Of a stretch of DNA of 7,651 bases, positions 1 to 6,397 are shown piece after piece. A model generated the notes under the pieces. That model worked only from the letters and a program-made list of their open reading frames with translations. It had not been told where the DNA came from and searched no databases. Where the stretch lies: contig JAITAJ010000228.1 of NCBI GenBank assembly GCA_031284185.1, forward strand, positions 1 to 7,651, in the 5' to 3' direction. The number at the start of each line of letters is the position of its first letter. The stretch's first letter is position 1. Position numbers and translations under genes: made by a program. The stretch comes from Accumulibacter sp. (GTDB taxonomy: Bacteria > Pseudomonadota > Gammaproteobacteria > Burkholderiales > Rhodocyclaceae).

Positions 1-508
1 GGCGATCCATCGCCTCGATGCCGCGAGTCGCCGGGACGACCGCCAGCGTTTCATCTTCTTCCACCAGCGGCGCTCCCACGATCGCGGCGGCGGCGGCGAA
101 CGAGGAAACCCCCGCGAGCGTCTCGACTCGCGCGCCGGGCAGACGCTCGCGCACCACGCGGACGAGGTGGCCGAAGGTGGCGACGGTCGACGCGTCGCCT
201 TCGACGAGAAAAACCGCGTCCCGGCCCTCGGCCAGAAAATCCACGGTCCGTTCGGCGGCCCGCGCCCACGCGGCGCCGAGCACGCGCTCATCGCGCGTCA
301 TCGGAAAAACCAGCTCGGCCGCGTCCGCCGGAATCGGCAGACCGGCGCGTTCGGCGATCGACAGCGCGTATGATTTTTCCCCCGCGCGTTTCACCGGGTA
401 GAGCCAGCGTGCGCCGGAGTGCAGCGCCTCCCAGGCGCGCCGGGTGATGAGTCCGGGATCGCCCGGGCCGAGAGAAGCGCCGATCAGCTTTCCGTGAAGT
501 TCCGACAT
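1..508 (-). CDS. cbiL: Precorrin-2 / cobalt-factor II C20-methyltransferase, N-terminal part (3' end outside window)
   Basis: This enzyme transfers a methyl group from SAM to C20 of (cobalt-)precorrin-2, an early committed step of corrin synthesis in the cytoplasm. The minus-strand frame is open from the ATG at 508 to the window edge, giving 169 residues of a family that is usually about 230-260 long. Visible signatures are the glycine-rich tetrapyrrole-methylase loop GASLGPGDPGLIT (residues 10-22), the CobI/CbiL-type FPMTRD (68-73), the second nucleotide-binding segment LVEGDASTVATFGHL (101-115) and LAGVSSFAAAAA (131-142), followed by APLVEEDETLAVVPA. FPMTRD separates it from the CbiF and CbiH paralogues. 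The start has AAAGG about 7 bases upstream and lies 11 bases after the cbiET stop, so the two genes are probably cotranscribed. Segment 101-115 reads GDA where I recall many relatives having GDP. That may be lineage variation. Confidence 0.9.
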   Translation of the reverse strand, partial: MSELHGKLIGASLGPGDPGLITRRAWEALHSGARWLYPVKRAGEKSYALSIAERAGLPIPADAAELVFPMTRDERVLGAAWARAAERTVDFLAEGRDAVFLVEGDASTVATFGHLVRVVRERLPGARVETLAGVSSFAAAAAIVGAPLVEEDETLAVVPATRGIEAMDR

Positions 509-519
509 ATTTTTGCCTT

Positions 520-1809
520 TCAGGTTTTTTCCGGCGCGAAGGCCGTCACGATCCATACCGGATTTTGTGCCGCCAGCCGGTGTCCGCCGAGAATCGGCTG
601 GCTCCGGCTGGCCTGGAGCTGTACCACTTCCCACTCGGCGGCGGCCCGGTCGAGCGCGTTCGTGGCCGCCGCCAGATTTTCCAGCGTCACGAAGTTCGCC
701 ACCAGCCGCCCGCCGGGTCTGAGGCGCGCCAGAACGAGCGCGATCAGCGCGTCCAGCTCGCCGCCGGAACCGCCGATGAACACCGCGTCCGGATCCGGCC
801 AGGCGTCGAGACGCCGCGGCGCCCGGTCTTCTTCCAGCGTGTAATTGGTGACGCGCAAGCGCCGCGCGTTCTCGCGCGCGCGGGCGGCGTCCTCGGGGTT
901 CTTTTCGATCGCCCAGACGTGGCCCGACGGCGCCAGCGCCGCCGCTTCCAGCCCGACCGAGCCGGCGCCGGCGCCGATGTCCCAGACCACGGCGCCGGGC
1001 GCGACGCGCATCTTGGCCAGCGACAGCGCGCGCGCTTCCTGCTTGGTGATCAGGCCCTTTTCGGGCGATCGCCGGACGTAATGGGAATCGTCGAGGCCGA
1101 AGGCCGGGGAGGGGGCAGCGCCTTCGCGCCGGGCGAGCACGACGTTCGGCTGCGGAAAATCGGTTTGCGCGGCCTCGTCGAGCGTCATCGCCGGGAAAAG
1201 GCGCTCGTCCGCCCGCAACAGGCGGCAGGCGACGGAAAACGTGATTTCGCCGCTGCCGTAGCCGGCGGCGAGCAGCGCGCGCGCCAGACGCGCCGGCGTG
1301 TTTTCCGGCCCGGTGAAGATGAATGTCGAGGGATGCGCGGCCACCGCGCGGACGGCGGGATAGAGCGCGTGTTCCGGCGTCGCGCCGAATGCCCATTCGC
1401 CGGTATCGCGCGCGTGGCACGAGGCGATCCCGACTTCGTTCCACGCTTGCCGGAAGCGCGCGCACGCGAGTTGCAGCACCGAGAGGCCGGGCAGGATTTC
1501 GAGCGCGCATTCCGGGCGATCGCGCAATTTTTCCGACAGAAACTTGCCGATGCCGTGGCACAGCGGATCGCCGGTCGCCAGCACCGCGACGGAGCGGTTT
1601 TCGGCGCGCGCCGCCGCGATCCAGCCGGGGACGTCCGCCAGCGCGCCATCCATCGCCTCGAGGCGCGCCGACGGGACTTCGGCGCGCACGAGCGATAGCG
1701 TCCGCTCGGCGCCGATCACCACGGAAGCCTCGCGCAGGCGCCGCCGGGCGGTGCCCGAAAGCCCGTCGAGTCCGTCGTCGAGAATCCCGATCAAGGTACA
1801 GGCGCTCAT
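520..1809 (-). CDS. cbiET: Fused CbiE-CbiT (CobL-type) cobalt-precorrin C5/C15-methyltransferase and C12 decarboxylase
   Basis: This 429-residue bifunctional enzyme methylates C5 (CbiE half) and C15 and decarboxylates the C12 acetate (CbiT half) of the corrin intermediate. The CbiE domain spans roughly residues 1-230 and shows ATGDPLCHGIG (78-88) and LPGLSVLQLACAR (106-118). After a short linker, the CbiT domain (about 240-429) begins with SPEKGLITKQEARALSL and carries the Rossmann SAM motif WDIGAGAGSVGLEAA (276-290), then EKNPE (302-306) and FIGGSGG (344-350). The length fits the CobL/CbiET fusion. I place the start at 1809 because AAAGGAGG ends 7 bases upstream. An in-frame ATG at 1878 would add 23 residues of unrelated sequence and overlap cbiD. 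The first loop reads GILDDG, where many CbiE proteins have GIGxxG, a mild divergence. Neighbours are cbiD (40-base gap) and cbiL (11-base gap). Confidence 0.95.
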   Translation of the reverse strand: MSACTLIGILDDGLDGLSGTARRRLREASVVIGAERTLSLVRAEVPSARLEAMDGALADVPGWIAAARAENRSVAVLATGDPLCHGIGKFLSEKLRDRPECALEILPGLSVLQLACARFRQAWNEVGIASCHARDTGEWAFGATPEHALYPAVRAVAAHPSTFIFTGPENTPARLARALLAAGYGSGEITFSVACRLLRADERLFPAMTLDEAAQTDFPQPNVVLARREGAAPSPAFGLDDSHYVRRSPEKGLITKQEARALSLAKMRVAPGAVVWDIGAGAGSVGLEAAALAPSGHVWAIEKNPEDAARARENARRLRVTNYTLEEDRAPRRLDAWPDPDAVFIGGSGGELDALIALVLARLRPGGRLVANFVTLENLAAATNALDRAAAEWEVVQLQASRSQPILGGHRLAAQNPVWIVTAFAPEKT

Positions 1810-1816
1810 CGAGCGG

Positions 1817-1824
1817 CCTCCTTT
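1817..1824 (-). promoter_or_regulatory. Strong Shine-Dalgarno sequence deciding the cbiET start
   Basis: On the minus strand the sequence reads AAAGGAGG followed by 7 bases and then ATG at 1809. It is the best ribosome-binding site in the window. It places the cbiET start at 1809, not at the in-frame ATG at 1878, which lies inside the end of cbiD. The role is inferred from sequence alone. Confidence 0.75.
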
Positions 1825-1849
1825 CGTCCGATCGTTCCAGAACCGTTTT

Positions 1850-3007
1850 TCAAAGGCCGCTCCTCCGCTCCCCGACATCGACGATCGGTTCTCCGTCGAA
1901 GTCGCAGACCAGCGCCGTCAGATGATAATCGCCGGGGTAATCCGCCTTGAGCCGGGAAATGGCCCGCCGGGCCAGCGCCCGATGGAATTCGGCGGTCAGG
2001 CCCAGCGCGTTCAGGCGCTCGGCGGCAAAACGCGCCGTTTCCGCCGCCCGGATCGACGCCAGCAGACCGTCCGGCGCGCCGGCCTCGCGCGCGCATTCCA
2101 CCAATATCCGGCGGTCGACTTCGGCGCGCCAGGCGTGGGTCACCGGCAATCCCTGCGCCATCTTGGTCAGCTTGCCCGCCATCGCGCCGACGTAGACATG
2201 GCGCATCCCGTTCTCGATCGCCGTGGAAAACGCGGCCTTGACGAAATCGCCCATCTGCACGAAACAGACTTCTTCGAGCCACGGCAGGCGTTTCATGGCG
2301 AAGCGCTCGCTGCGCCCGCCCGTGGTGAAAACCACGCGCGTTTGTCCCTGCCGCGCGGCGACGCCGATCGCCTGAATGACGCTGTCGCGGAAGGCCGCCG
2401 TGGAGTACGGGCGCACGATGCCGGTGGTGCCGAGGATCGAAATCCCGCCGAGAATGCCCAGTCTCGGATTGAGCGTCCTCTTCGCCATCTCCTCGCCGCC
2501 CGGAACCGAGACGGTGACTTCCAGCCCGCCGGCGTCGAACAGCGAGGCGGCGACCGCTTCGATGTTCTCCAGGATGCTGCGCCGGGGCACCGGATTGATC
2601 GCCGGCTCGCCGATGGACAGACCCAGGCCCTCGCGGGTGACCCGGCCGACGCCGGCTCCGCCGCGAAAGACGATCCGTTCCGCGGCGCCCGGAAGAAGGC
2701 TGAGGTCGACCGTGAGATGCGCGCCGTTGGTCACGTCCGGGTCGTCGCCGGCGTCCTTCACCACGACGGCGTGGGCGCGGCGCCGGCCCCCCGCGTCTTC
2801 GACGCGGCCTTCGATGACCGGGAAATTCACTTCGTCTCCGTTGGGCAGGCGGCAGAGCACGTTTTCCGGAACGAGGCCGCGCGCGAGGCCCTGTGCCGCC
2901 GCGCGCGCGGCGGCGGCGGCACAGGCGCCGGTGGTGAAGCCGCTGCGTCCGCCGCGGCGCCGCCGCGCCTCGCTCTTGCGCCGCCCGATGCCGGAATCAT
3001 CGGCCAT
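1850..3007 (-). CDS. cbiD: Cobalt-precorrin-5B C1-methyltransferase
   Basis: CbiD methylates C1 of the ring-contracted cobalt-precorrin and is the hallmark of the anaerobic, cobalt-early pathway; it is unrelated in sequence to the other corrin methylases. The product is 385 residues, near the usual 360-385. The N-terminal family signature RSGFTTGACAAAAARAA is at 21-37 and the central GTTGIVRPYS at 193-202. Other family-like stretches are INPVPRRSI (137-145), VFTTGGRSE (226-234) and VYVGAMAGKLTKMAQG (271-286). The first 20 residues are basic and poorly conserved. The ATG at 3007 has only a weak upstream purine stretch, and the gene overlaps the end of cbiC by 11 bases, so translation is probably coupled. 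The assignment is secure from motifs and context. Confidence 0.96.
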   Translation of the reverse strand: MADDSGIGRRKSEARRRRGGRSGFTTGACAAAAARAAAQGLARGLVPENVLCRLPNGDEVNFPVIEGRVEDAGGRRRAHAVVVKDAGDDPDVTNGAHLTVDLSLLPGAAERIVFRGGAGVGRVTREGLGLSIGEPAINPVPRRSILENIEAVAASLFDAGGLEVTVSVPGGEEMAKRTLNPRLGILGGISILGTTGIVRPYSTAAFRDSVIQAIGVAARQGQTRVVFTTGGRSERFAMKRLPWLEEVCFVQMGDFVKAAFSTAIENGMRHVYVGAMAGKLTKMAQGLPVTHAWRAEVDRRILVECAREAGAPDGLLASIRAAETARFAAERLNALGLTAEFHRALARRAISRLKADYPGDYHLTALVCDFDGEPIVDVGERRSGL

Positions 3008-3686
3008 CGCGTCCGTGGCCCGCTTCCCCGCCGCGCCTTGCGCCGGCCAGCGCGAGCAGCGCGTGAACCGCCGCCACGACGAGCGTCGAGCCGCCCTTGC
3101 GCCCGCGAATCGAAATCCACGGGACGGTCTCGATCTCCATCAGCCGCGCTTTCGATTCCGCCGCCGAAACGAAACCGACCGGCATTCCGATGACCAGCGC
3201 CGGACGGGCGTTTTCCTCGCGGATCAGCCGGAGGGTTTCCAGCAGCGCCGTCGGCGCGTTGCCGATGCCGACGATGGCGCCGTCGAGTCCGCCCTGCCGG
3301 TGGGCCTTGCGCATCGCGTGCGTCGCCCGTGTGCCGTCCTCGGCCCACGCGCGTTCGATGACGTCCGGGTCGGAAATGAAGCAGCGCGCGCTCATGCCGA
3401 AGTGATCGAGGCGCGGAACGGAAAGTCCGGCGCGGATCATTTCGACGTCGGCGATGATCGGCGTGCCGCCCTTGCGCGCGGCGGCCAGTCCCGCTTCGAT
3501 GGCGTCGGGATGGAAGGCGGTCAGGCCGTTGAAGTCGAAATCGGCGCTGGCATGGATCAGGCGCCGCACCAGCGGCCACTGCGCTTCGGTGTAGTCATGC
3601 GGCCCCGCCTCCTCGTCGATGAGGCGGAAGGAATCGTACTCGATGGCGCGCCCGGCGGCGGTGGCCTGTTCCCCGATCGCCGTCAT
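2997..3686 (-). CDS. cbiC: Cobalt-precorrin-8 methylmutase
   Basis: CbiC catalyses the 1,5-shift of the C11 methyl group to C12, converting (cobalt-)precorrin-8 to (cobyrinic) hydrogenobyrinic-type acid. The product is 229 residues, slightly above the usual 205-220. Family features in order are IEYDSFRLIDEE (15-26), RRLIHASADFDF (41-52) with the presumed catalytic His45, then TPIIADVEMIRAG, IVGIGNAPTALLETLRLI, and VIGMPVGFVSAAESK near the C-terminus. The last 15-20 residues are basic and glycine-rich and may be an unstructured tail. The start at 3686 is chosen because GGAGG lies 6 bases upstream and the protein then begins at the family's usual position. The open frame extends to 3827 but adds 47 arginine-rich residues unlike any CbiC N-terminus. 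The ATG overlaps the TGA of a 32-codon ORF as ATGA. The 3' end overlaps cbiD by 11 bases. Confidence 0.95.
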   Translation of the reverse strand: MTAIGEQATAAGRAIEYDSFRLIDEEAGPHDYTEAQWPLVRRLIHASADFDFNGLTAFHPDAIEAGLAAARKGGTPIIADVEMIRAGLSVPRLDHFGMSARCFISDPDVIERAWAEDGTRATHAMRKAHRQGGLDGAIVGIGNAPTALLETLRLIREENARPALVIGMPVGFVSAAESKARLMEIETVPWISIRGRKGGSTLVVAAVHALLALAGARRGGEAGHGRDGR

Positions 3687-3781
3687 GCTCCGCCTCCGGC
3701 GCATTCGATGAAACGGCGCCCGACGCGCTCGTCGAAAAGTCTCCCGCGCCACGGCGCGGTGGTATTCCGCAAGGTATTCAT
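3683..3781 (-). CDS. Possible 32-residue micro-ORF between cbiF and cbiC, ATGA-coupled at both ends
   Basis: I do not recognise this product. The frame starts at an ATG whose last three bases with the next A form the cbiF stop (ATGA), and its own TGA shares bases with the cbiC ATG in the same way. GGAG lies 5 bases before its ATG, inside the end of cbiF. The predicted peptide begins MNTLRNTTAPWRGRLF and ends DERVGRRFIECAGGGA. It is basic, has one cysteine, and shows no signal peptide or membrane helix. Third codon positions are mostly G/C (22 of 31), similar to its neighbours. It could be a real small protein, or a translational bridge that keeps ribosomes on the message from cbiF to cbiC. 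It could also be chance, since short open frames are common in GC-rich DNA. Conservation in relatives would be needed to settle it. Confidence 0.4.
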   Translation of the reverse strand: MNTLRNTTAPWRGRLFDERVGRRFIECAGGGA

Positions 3782-4608
3782 GGCGTCTCCGCGGCCCGGC
3801 GGAAGCGATGCGCGAACGCCGGATCATAGAGTTTTGAATGAACCAGGGATTCCCATCCGGCGGCCCCGAGCGTGGGACTGGCGACGATCATCGTCTGGCT
3901 GCCGATTCCCTCGGCCTCGCATTTCTGTCCGATGTCGGCCAGCGTGCCGCGCACGATTTTTTCCTCGCCCGGCCAACTGGCCTTCTGCACCACCAGCATC
4001 GGCGCGTCTTCGCGCCATCCGGCCAGACGCAGGGATTGCTGCGCCTCGGCGATGAGCGTTGCCGAAAGGTAAATGCAGAGCGTGCAGTGATGCGCCGCCA
4101 GCGATTCCAGAGCCTCGCCTTCCGGCATCGGCGTGCGTCCCGCCGTCCGCGTCAGGATCACCGTCTGCGCCACTTCCGGCAGCGTCATCGTCTCGCGCGC
4201 GGCGGCCATCGCGGCCATTGCCGAGGACACGCCGGGAACCACCGCCCAGTCGATGCCGTCGGCCGTCAACGGGCGCGTCATCTCGATCAACGCGCCATAG
4301 AGCGTCGGATCGCCGGTCTGAAGACGCACGACGAGCGCGTGGCGCCGCGCCTTCTCGCGCAGCCAGTCCGTGATCTTGTCGAGCGTCATGCCCTTCGAGT
4401 CGCTGATCTCGCAGTCGGGCGGCGCGTATTGCGCCGCCGTCCGGTCGACCAGCGAGCCTGCGTAGAGGATTGCTCCCGCCTGTTCCAGCAGCTTGCGGCC
4501 CTTTACCGTGATGAGATCGGGATCGCCCGGCCCGGCGCCCACGAACCAGACTTTTCCGGTGGGTGGCGGGGTTTCGTCAGAACCGAATTTCGGCTGGAAG
4601 AGGGTCAT
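3778..4608 (-). CDS. cbiF: Cobalt-precorrin-4 C11-methyltransferase
   Basis: CbiF (CobM in the aerobic route) transfers a SAM methyl group to C11 of (cobalt-)precorrin-4. The product is 276 residues, a little longer than the usual 250-260 because of about 18 extra N-terminal residues. Motifs in order are VWFVGAGPGDPDLITVKG (20-37), the CbiF-type ILYAGSLV (47-54), RLQTGDPTLYGALIEM (95-110), VVPGVSSAMAAMAAA (123-137), TLPEVAQTVILTRTAGRTPMP (within 142-162) and the C-terminal QKASWPGEEKIVRGTL (208-223). The start at 4608 has GGAG 8 bases upstream. An in-frame ATG at 4641 would lie inside a hairpin and has no clear ribosome-binding site. The start overlaps the stop of a 30-codon ORF as ATGA, and the stop overlaps the next micro-ORF in the same manner. 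A strong hairpin sits just upstream of the Shine-Dalgarno site. Confidence 0.95.
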   Translation of the reverse strand: MTLFQPKFGSDETPPPTGKVWFVGAGPGDPDLITVKGRKLLEQAGAILYAGSLVDRTAAQYAPPDCEISDSKGMTLDKITDWLREKARRHALVVRLQTGDPTLYGALIEMTRPLTADGIDWAVVPGVSSAMAAMAAARETMTLPEVAQTVILTRTAGRTPMPEGEALESLAAHHCTLCIYLSATLIAEAQQSLRLAGWREDAPMLVVQKASWPGEEKIVRGTLADIGQKCEAEGIGSQTMIVASPTLGAAGWESLVHSKLYDPAFAHRFRRAAETP

Positions 4609-4697
4609 GCCGAATGCTCCGTAGAGAAAACTTCCGGGCACGGGAAGGGGTTTTCTCCGCGCCCGCGCGTTTTTGTGATCGAGGGTTTTTCGTTCAT
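4605..4697 (-). CDS. Possible 30-residue micro-ORF upstream of cbiF, ATGA-coupled
   Basis: Unrecognised. The frame begins MNEKPSITKTRGRG and ends ENPFPCPEVFSTEHSA. Its TGA overlaps the cbiF ATG as ATGA. A GGAG is present but 12 bases before the ATG, a long spacing, so initiation here is less convincing than at the micro-ORF downstream of cbiF. The 3' half runs through the 4624-4657 hairpin, so translation of the frame would open that hairpin and expose the cbiF ribosome-binding site. That makes a leader-peptide or coupling role conceivable, but this is inference only. Chance occurrence in GC-rich DNA remains the null explanation. Confidence 0.25.
   Translation of the reverse strand: MNEKPSITKTRGRGENPFPCPEVFSTEHSA
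4624..4657 (-). repeat. Hairpin immediately upstream of the cbiF ribosome-binding site
   Basis: Plus-strand 4624-4631 (GAGAAAAC) is the exact reverse complement of 4650-4657 (GTTTTCTC). Inside these arms TTCC (4632-4635) pairs with GGAA (4643-4646), leaving a GGG bulge and a 7-base loop. In the minus-strand RNA the hairpin ends 3 bases before the cbiF Shine-Dalgarno GGAG (4617-4620). No U-run follows, so it does not look like an intrinsic terminator. It could stabilise the message or modulate cbiF translation. Confidence 0.55.
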
Positions 4698-4713
4698 CGT
4701 AAGACTTTACTCC

Positions 4714-4739
4714 GGTTTGAAACCCGCCCGTAAGGGCGG
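4714..4739. repeat. Two adjoining short palindromes in the cbiA-cbiF spacer
   Basis: GGTTTGAAACC (4714-4724) is a 5+1+5 palindrome. It abuts a second stem, CCGCCC (4724-4729) pairing with GGGCGG (4734-4739) across a GTAA loop. The two share base 4724, so they could be alternative folds. With the 12-bp inverted repeat that follows, they resemble a REP-type palindromic insertion inside the operon. Confidence 0.55.
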
Positions 4740-4743
4740 CGCG

Positions 4744-4783
4744 ACGCTCGAAACCTCATTCTTGCGATCGGGGTTTCGAGCGT
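4744..4783. repeat. Perfect 12-bp inverted repeat with 16-base loop
   Basis: ACGCTCGAAACC (4744-4755) and GGTTTCGAGCGT (4772-4783) are exact reverse complements separated by 16 bases. No U-tract follows on either strand, so a terminator is unlikely. The arms share the GAAACC motif with the neighbouring 4714-4724 palindrome, which fits a composite, REP-like repetitive element. Whether it recurs elsewhere in the genome cannot be seen from this window. Confidence 0.7.
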
Positions 4784-4792
4784 AGCAACTTG

Positions 4793-4814
4793 GGAAGGGA
4801 GAAAAACTCCTTCC
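4793..4814. repeat. Hairpin with A5/T5 loop downstream of cbiA
   Basis: GGAAGGGAG (4793-4801) pairs with CTCCTTCC (4807-4814), with one bulged G and a 5-base AAAAA loop on the plus strand (TTTTT on the minus strand). It begins on the coding strand about 37 bases after the cbiA stop. It could protect the 3' end of a cbiA transcript or cause partial termination, but it lacks the downstream U-run of a classical terminator. Confidence 0.5.
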
Positions 4815-4851
4815 ACGTTCGTTTTGGGCGGCTTCGCATGAATGCCGGTCG

Positions 4852-6180
4852 TTAATTTCCTGCTCTCGCCCTTTCCACGAAGCGTTTTGCGAAGGAAGGA
4901 TTCCCCGGCAGATAGAGGTGCGGAAAGCCCGCGTAGAGCGTATCCGCCGCGTGAACGCAGGGGTATTCGATCTTTCGCCCCGGCTTTTTCCCGATGAAGC
5001 CGGAGCCGGGCGCTTCGCTCTCCCAGTAGTGAAACTCGTGCGCCCGGATGGACTCGCCCGCGGCGCAGAGCAGATTGTCCCGCCGCGCCGTCAGCGTCAC
5101 GTAGCCGAAGCGCTGGAGCCTTTCGGTCCTGAACGCCGCCGCTTCGATCACGCCGGCCATCGGCAGACCGTCGAGCGTTTCGTGCAGATAGAGAAAGCCG
5201 CCGCATTCGGCGATCGTCGGCAGATGGCCCCGCACCGCGTCACGAATGCTGGCGCGCATCGCCGCGTTGGCCGACAGCTCGCGGGCGTGGAGTTCGGGAT
5301 AGCCGCCGGGGAGATAGAGTCCGCCCACCCCTTCGGGGATTCCGCCGTCCCGCAGGGGGCTGAACCAGACGATTCTTGCGCCCAGCGCTTCGAGCAATTC
5401 GATGTTTTCCGCATAGATGAAGCAGAAAGCCTCGTCCTTTGCCACGGCGATTCTGGCGGAACGCGGCGCGGAGGCGCTCGGGGGGCGGGCCGCGGGCAGT
5501 TCCGGCGCCGTTGCCGCCAGGGTCAGCAGGCCGTCGAGGTCGAGCGTCTCTTCGGCCTGTTCGCCGAGCGCGGTGAGATTTTGCGCCAGGCCGGGAATTT
5601 CCGCCGCCGTCACCAGCCCGAGGTGGCGGTGGCCGATCGTCCAGTCCTCGTTTCGCGGCAGGAAGCCGAATGCCGGGACGCCGGCCTCTTCGGCAAGTTT
5701 CTGGTAGCCAGGATAGGACGACGCGCTGGCGCCGTTGAAAATCACGCCGTGAATTCCGCTGGGCTGGCGGTGCCGGACGAAGCCTTCGATGAGCGCGGCC
5801 ACCGAGTGGCCGGCGCCCGCCACGTCGACGACCAGCGCCGCCGGCGTTTCCGTCTGGACCGCCACCGTATGCGCGGACGCTTCGCCGGTCATCGCCACGC
5901 CGTCATAGAAGCCCATGACGCCTTCGATCACCGAGAGGCCGTCCCTTGCCCCATGCCCGGCAAGATGAGCGCGCAGTCCGCCGCCGTCCATGAAGAAAGG
6001 ATCGAGATTCCAGCAGGGAACGCCCGAGACGGCGCGATGAAACATCGGATCGATGTAATCCGGCCCGCACTTGAAGGCGGCCAGCGGCAGGTTTCGCCGG
6101 CGGAACGCCGAGAGCAGCGCGCAGACCACCGTGGTCTTGCCGCAACCCGACCGCGTTCCGCTGATCAACAGGCGTTTCAT
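4852..6180 (-). CDS. cbiA: Cobyrinate a,c-diamide synthase
   Basis: This glutamine-dependent, ATP-using amidase converts the a and c carboxylates of cobyrinic acid to amides. The 442-residue length is typical. The N-terminal dethiobiotin-synthetase-like domain has the P-loop SGTRSGCGKTT (7-17), followed by FKCGPDYIDP (36-45), CWNLDPFF (56-63) and VIEGVMGFYDG (84-94), all strong CbiA signatures. A proline/alanine-rich linker (about 223-243) leads to the class I glutaminase domain, with LYLPGGYPELHA (288-299), nucleophile Cys326 in AECGGFLYLHE, FGYVTL (358-363), RAHEFHYWE (379-387) and the late His421 near FPHLYLPGNPSFAKRFV. The start at 6180 has GGAG 10 bases upstream; an in-frame TTG at 6187-6189 is too close to that site. 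It is the first gene of the cobalamin cluster, preceded by a 295-base intergenic region that probably holds its promoter. Confidence 0.97.
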   Translation of the reverse strand: MKRLLISGTRSGCGKTTVVCALLSAFRRRNLPLAAFKCGPDYIDPMFHRAVSGVPCWNLDPFFMDGGGLRAHLAGHGARDGLSVIEGVMGFYDGVAMTGEASAHTVAVQTETPAALVVDVAGAGHSVAALIEGFVRHRQPSGIHGVIFNGASASSYPGYQKLAEEAGVPAFGFLPRNEDWTIGHRHLGLVTAAEIPGLAQNLTALGEQAEETLDLDGLLTLAATAPELPAARPPSASAPRSARIAVAKDEAFCFIYAENIELLEALGARIVWFSPLRDGGIPEGVGGLYLPGGYPELHARELSANAAMRASIRDAVRGHLPTIAECGGFLYLHETLDGLPMAGVIEAAAFRTERLQRFGYVTLTARRDNLLCAAGESIRAHEFHYWESEAPGSGFIGKKPGRKIEYPCVHAADTLYAGFPHLYLPGNPSFAKRFVERARAGN

Positions 6181-6397
6181 CGAAAACAAACTCCGGTTTT
6201 CTTGCTGGCATTGCCTGCTTCCACGAGCAACGGGTCAGGGGAAGAAAAAACAGATCGTCCGCATCAAAGACAGGCGACTTCCCCGAGACCGCGGCGCGTC
6301 GATGAGTCGAGTGCCACGGCAGGCGGGGCGTCGGAACGAGGCGGTATTCTAGCAGAGTAGGAGCGGGTCTGGCCGCCGCCGATTTCGGATCATGCGG

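Noticed and set aside
1810..1878. Upstream in-frame ATG extending cbiET by 23 residues
   Set aside because: The extension overlaps cbiD, has no good ribosome-binding site, and the AAAGGAGG site fits the start at 1809.
1544..3193. Long plus-strand open frames across the cobalamin genes (also 565-1698, 2376-4055, 3838-4785 and 4918-6360)
   Set aside because: Their translations are arginine/alanine/proline-rich low-complexity sequence with no recognisable motif, and each lies opposite a minus-strand gene with clear family signatures. They are antisense shadows typical of GC-rich DNA.
3687..3827. 47-residue N-terminal extension of cbiC
   Set aside because: It is arginine-rich, unlike CbiC N-termini, overlaps the end of cbiF, and a GGAGG site 6 bases before 3686 supports the shorter form.
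6177..6224. 15-codon GTG-started ORF ending in an ATGA overlap with the cbiA start
   Set aside because: It is very short, has no convincing ribosome-binding site, and fits chance. I noted it only because it echoes the two longer micro-ORFs.
6346..6351. TAGAAT on the minus strand as a possible -10 box for the cbi operon
   Set aside because: No matching -35 hexamer lies at a suitable distance and single hexamers are expected by chance.
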